Below, one piece after another: positions 4,459 through 5,176 of a stretch of 5,176 nucleotides of DNA; positions within the stretch are counted from its first letter, which is position 1, and each line of letters starts with the position of its first letter. This DNA is from Thermoplasmata archaeon (lineage in GTDB: Archaea; Thermoplasmatota; Thermoplasmata; Thermoplasmatales; Thermoplasmataceae): assembly GCA_021845325.1 (NCBI GenBank), contig JAKBRR010000155.1, forward strand, positions 1-5,176. The letters run 5' to 3'. A model generated the notes under the pieces. It saw only the letters and a program-made list of their open reading frames with translations, was not told the origin of the DNA and did not search any database. The position numbers and the translations under genes are program-made.

Positions 4459-4496
4459 GGAATTTAAAGGGTTTAACTGAAACCCTATATTCAGGG
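4436..4496 (+). repeat. Nest of competing inverted repeats
   Basis: CCTTACT (4440-4446) pairs with AGTAAGG (4454-4460). AAACCCTT (4436-4443) pairs with AAGGGTTT (4467-4474). AGGGTTT (4468-4474) pairs with AAACCCT (4480-4486). CCCT (4483-4486) pairs with AGGG (4493-4496). Neighbouring pairs share an arm, so only two sets can form at once, as in a switch. GAAACCCT occurs as a direct repeat (4435-4442 and 4479-4486), and TTCAGGGACA occurs at 4414-4423 and 4490-4499. May be a 3'-end RNA structure of the small basic gene or a protein-binding DNA site. Confidence 0.6.
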
Positions 4497-4509
4497 ACAT
4501 GTTAATTAA

Positions 4510-4517
4510 TTATAAAA
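4510..4517 (+). promoter_or_regulatory. Possible TATA box
   Basis: TTATAAAA lies in the AT-rich stretch TTAATTAATTATAAAA and is the best TATA-like match in the non-coding part of the window. A transcript would start near 4538-4540, right at the first base of a GACATGTGA repeat, so a bound protein could block it. No clear gene follows within 100 bases, so the product could be a non-coding RNA or the doubtful ORF at 4650. Confidence 0.4.
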
Positions 4518-4547
4518 CAGAACAAGTTAAGTAAGAATGACATGTGA

Positions 4548-4563
4548 AATCTAATATTAGATT
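4548..4563. repeat. 16-bp perfect palindrome between direct repeats
   Basis: AATCTAATATTAGATT equals its own reverse complement and exactly fills the space between two direct copies of GACATGTGA (4539-4547 and 4564-4572). The arrangement repeat-palindrome-repeat is unlikely by chance and suggests binding of a dimer at the centre with further subunits at the sides. Confidence 0.8.
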
Positions 4564-4649
4564 GACATGTGATTGTTGTGAAGCCGTCATTTAAAGAGAA
4601 AAGAGGAAAATCACATGTGATGGTGTCACACTCCTATTATTAATTATAC

Positions 4650-4823
4650 ATGAATCAACAAGGCTACAAATTTAGAATTTCTGGTCCGTTTAGATATGGG
4701 GAATTGAAAAATGAAAATCAAATTCCTCTCAATCCCACTGAATTACTATTATTTTCCATATCATTACTTCCTTTACTTTTATTATCACAGATATTTGGGC
4801 TGGATATATTGACAGATCCTTAG
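4650..4823 (+). CDS. Doubtful small membrane protein ORF
   Basis: A 57-residue reading from ATG 4650 to TAG 4821-4823. Residues 1-29 are polar (MNQQGYKFRISGPFRYGELK at the start), then a hydrophobic segment ELLLFSISLLPLLLLSQIFG (31-50) could cross the membrane once. There is no ribosome site, and the nearest TATA-like DNA is too close for a leaderless start. The Leu-rich stretch comes from T-rich DNA and could arise by chance. Codon use is more AT-rich than in the operon. Kept because it is the only open reading in this 270-base stretch with protein-like organisation. Confidence 0.3.
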   Translation: MNQQGYKFRISGPFRYGELKNENQIPLNPTELLLFSISLLPLLLLSQIFGLDILTDP

Positions 4824-4923
4824 ATAGTGATCTGATCATGGCAAATTTTATAATTCTTACAAGTGAACTTTATCCTATTTTAATTTATCGGTAGGTTAAA
4901 GAACTTTGTAGCTATATGAGAAT
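4824..4923. promoter_or_regulatory. AT-rich leader of the SocA/Panacea gene
   Basis: No coding content. TTTAATTTAT (4878-4887) would place a transcript start near 4908-4912, about 13 bases before ATG 4924. GGTTAAAG (4894-4901) is centred about 26 bases before that ATG and would fit a leaderless transcript. Neither is a strong match, and there is no ribosome site before the ATG. Confidence 0.3.
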
Positions 4924-5176
4924 ATGACATCTGGCGTTCAACTTGTAGAGTACCTGTTAGTTAAGTATGGCCCTCTACCACAGAAAAAACTTCATAAATT
5001 AGCTTATTTATCAGAAATTCAGTATATCAAAAAGCATGGAGTGAGGTTATCAGATCTTTCTTTCAAGAGATATTATTACGGTCCCTACTCTGATGATATA
5101 AGGAATATAGAGGATCTGGATGAGAACATAGTAATAAATGAGGCAATCAATGGGATCTATCCGGTAAAATTATCAA
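4924..5176 (+). CDS. SocA/Panacea (DUF4065) domain protein, 5' part
   Basis: The reading from ATG 4924 runs off the window end after 84 codons without a stop. KKLHKLAYLSEIQYIKKHG (19-37) followed by FKRYYYGPYSDDI (47-59) is the hallmark of the SocA-like/Panacea domain: an N-terminal helical pair with K-L-x-x-L-x-Y, then an aromatic strand and GPY. Members serve as antitoxins in toxin-antitoxin pairs (PanA proteins) or, for SocA of Caulobacter, as a proteolytic adaptor; others are found in mobile elements. The usual length is about 130-200 residues, so roughly half is present. ATG 4916 in another frame stops after three codons. The paired toxin would be expected immediately downstream, since the upstream 270 bases contain only the doubtful 57-residue ORF. 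Domain assignment is strong; antitoxin function is inferred. Confidence 0.82.
   Translation, partial: MTSGVQLVEYLLVKYGPLPQKKLHKLAYLSEIQYIKKHGVRLSDLSFKRYYYGPYSDDIRNIEDLDENIVINEAINGIYPVKLS

Larger units (their letters stand above)
4496..4630. repeat. ACATGTGA repeat cluster (operator- or origin-like)
   Basis: GACATGTGA occurs at 4539-4547 and 4564-4572, with a variant GACATGTTA at 4496-4504. The same core in palindromic form, TCACATGTGA, is at 4611-4620. TGTGA-N5-TCACA (4616-4630) extends that last site. TTAATTATA lies on either side of the inner repeats, at 4506-4514 and 4640-4648. Repeated sites beside AT-rich DNA are typical of operators and of replication origins with iterons and an unwinding region. 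The winged-helix protein 500 bp upstream is a candidate binder. Confidence 0.7.

Noticed and set aside
4496..4648. CRISPR array.
   Set aside because: Repeat units are only 8-9 bp with spacings of 25 to 47 bp, and no cas genes are present.
32..4840. 12-bp direct repeat GATCTGATCATG at 32-43 and 4829-4840, considered as attachment-site copies.
   Set aside because: A 12-base match between two places in a window of this size is expected about once by chance, and there is no integrase or tRNA gene beside it.
1..5176. tRNA or rRNA genes.
   Set aside because: No T-arm GGTTCGA-type sequence with a matching acceptor stem and no rRNA-like segment was seen on either strand.

Overview
The window looks like part of an integrated or extrachromosomal replicon (plasmid or virus-like element), most likely from an archaeon. 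Archaeal origin is inferred from four things: T-rich stretches where a terminator is expected, TATA-like boxes about 25 bases before possible leaderless starts, GGAGG/GGTG ribosome sites before genes inside the operon, and heavy use of AGG/AGA and ATA codons. A Thermoplasmata-like host would fit, but no gene here fixes the lineage.

Region 1 (1-3674) is one tightly packed plus-strand operon of eight genes. It opens with the 3' end of an unknown gene, followed by a D5-type superfamily 3 helicase (128-2101). Six small genes of 44 to 156 codons follow. Most junctions overlap by 4 to 14 bases, usually as ATGA, and the one exception is a 5-base gap. The small proteins are a probable Sm/SH3-like barrel protein, an acidic alpha/beta protein, a 44-residue protein, a four-cysteine (CPLD-type) protein with a helical tail, a Pro/Asp/Glu-rich disordered protein and an unknown helical protein. 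The layout suggests a replication module: a helicase plus co-translated small accessory proteins.

The most striking signal lies inside the helicase gene. Four copies of AGTTGATCAC, in alternating orientation, plus a 14-bp GATC-centred palindrome sit in 1596-1822, exactly where the protein is a low-complexity, His-rich linker. The copies fall in different reading frames and encode different residues, so the conservation is at the DNA level. The two forward/reverse pairs have the same 63-bp spacing. This resembles a replication origin or partition site embedded in a replication gene, as in the lambda O gene.

Region 2 (3675-4000) holds a T-rich terminator/promoter stretch and a winged-helix DNA-binding protein with a likely leaderless TTG start.

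Region 3 (4001-4923) has no long gene but much structure: two competing hairpins at the end of the winged-helix gene, a 9-bp tandem repeat, a probable small membrane protein and a small basic protein with an NPNSIKNLKPF motif. These are followed by a nest of GAAACCC/GGGTTT inverted repeats, a cluster of ACATGTGA repeats around a perfect 16-bp palindrome, and a doubtful 57-residue membrane ORF. The ACATGTGA cluster could be an operator (perhaps for the winged-helix protein) or a second origin-like element.

Region 4 (4924-5176) is the start of a SocA/Panacea (DUF4065) protein, cut by the window edge. This family is often the antitoxin of a toxin-antitoxin pair, so its partner may lie just outside the window.
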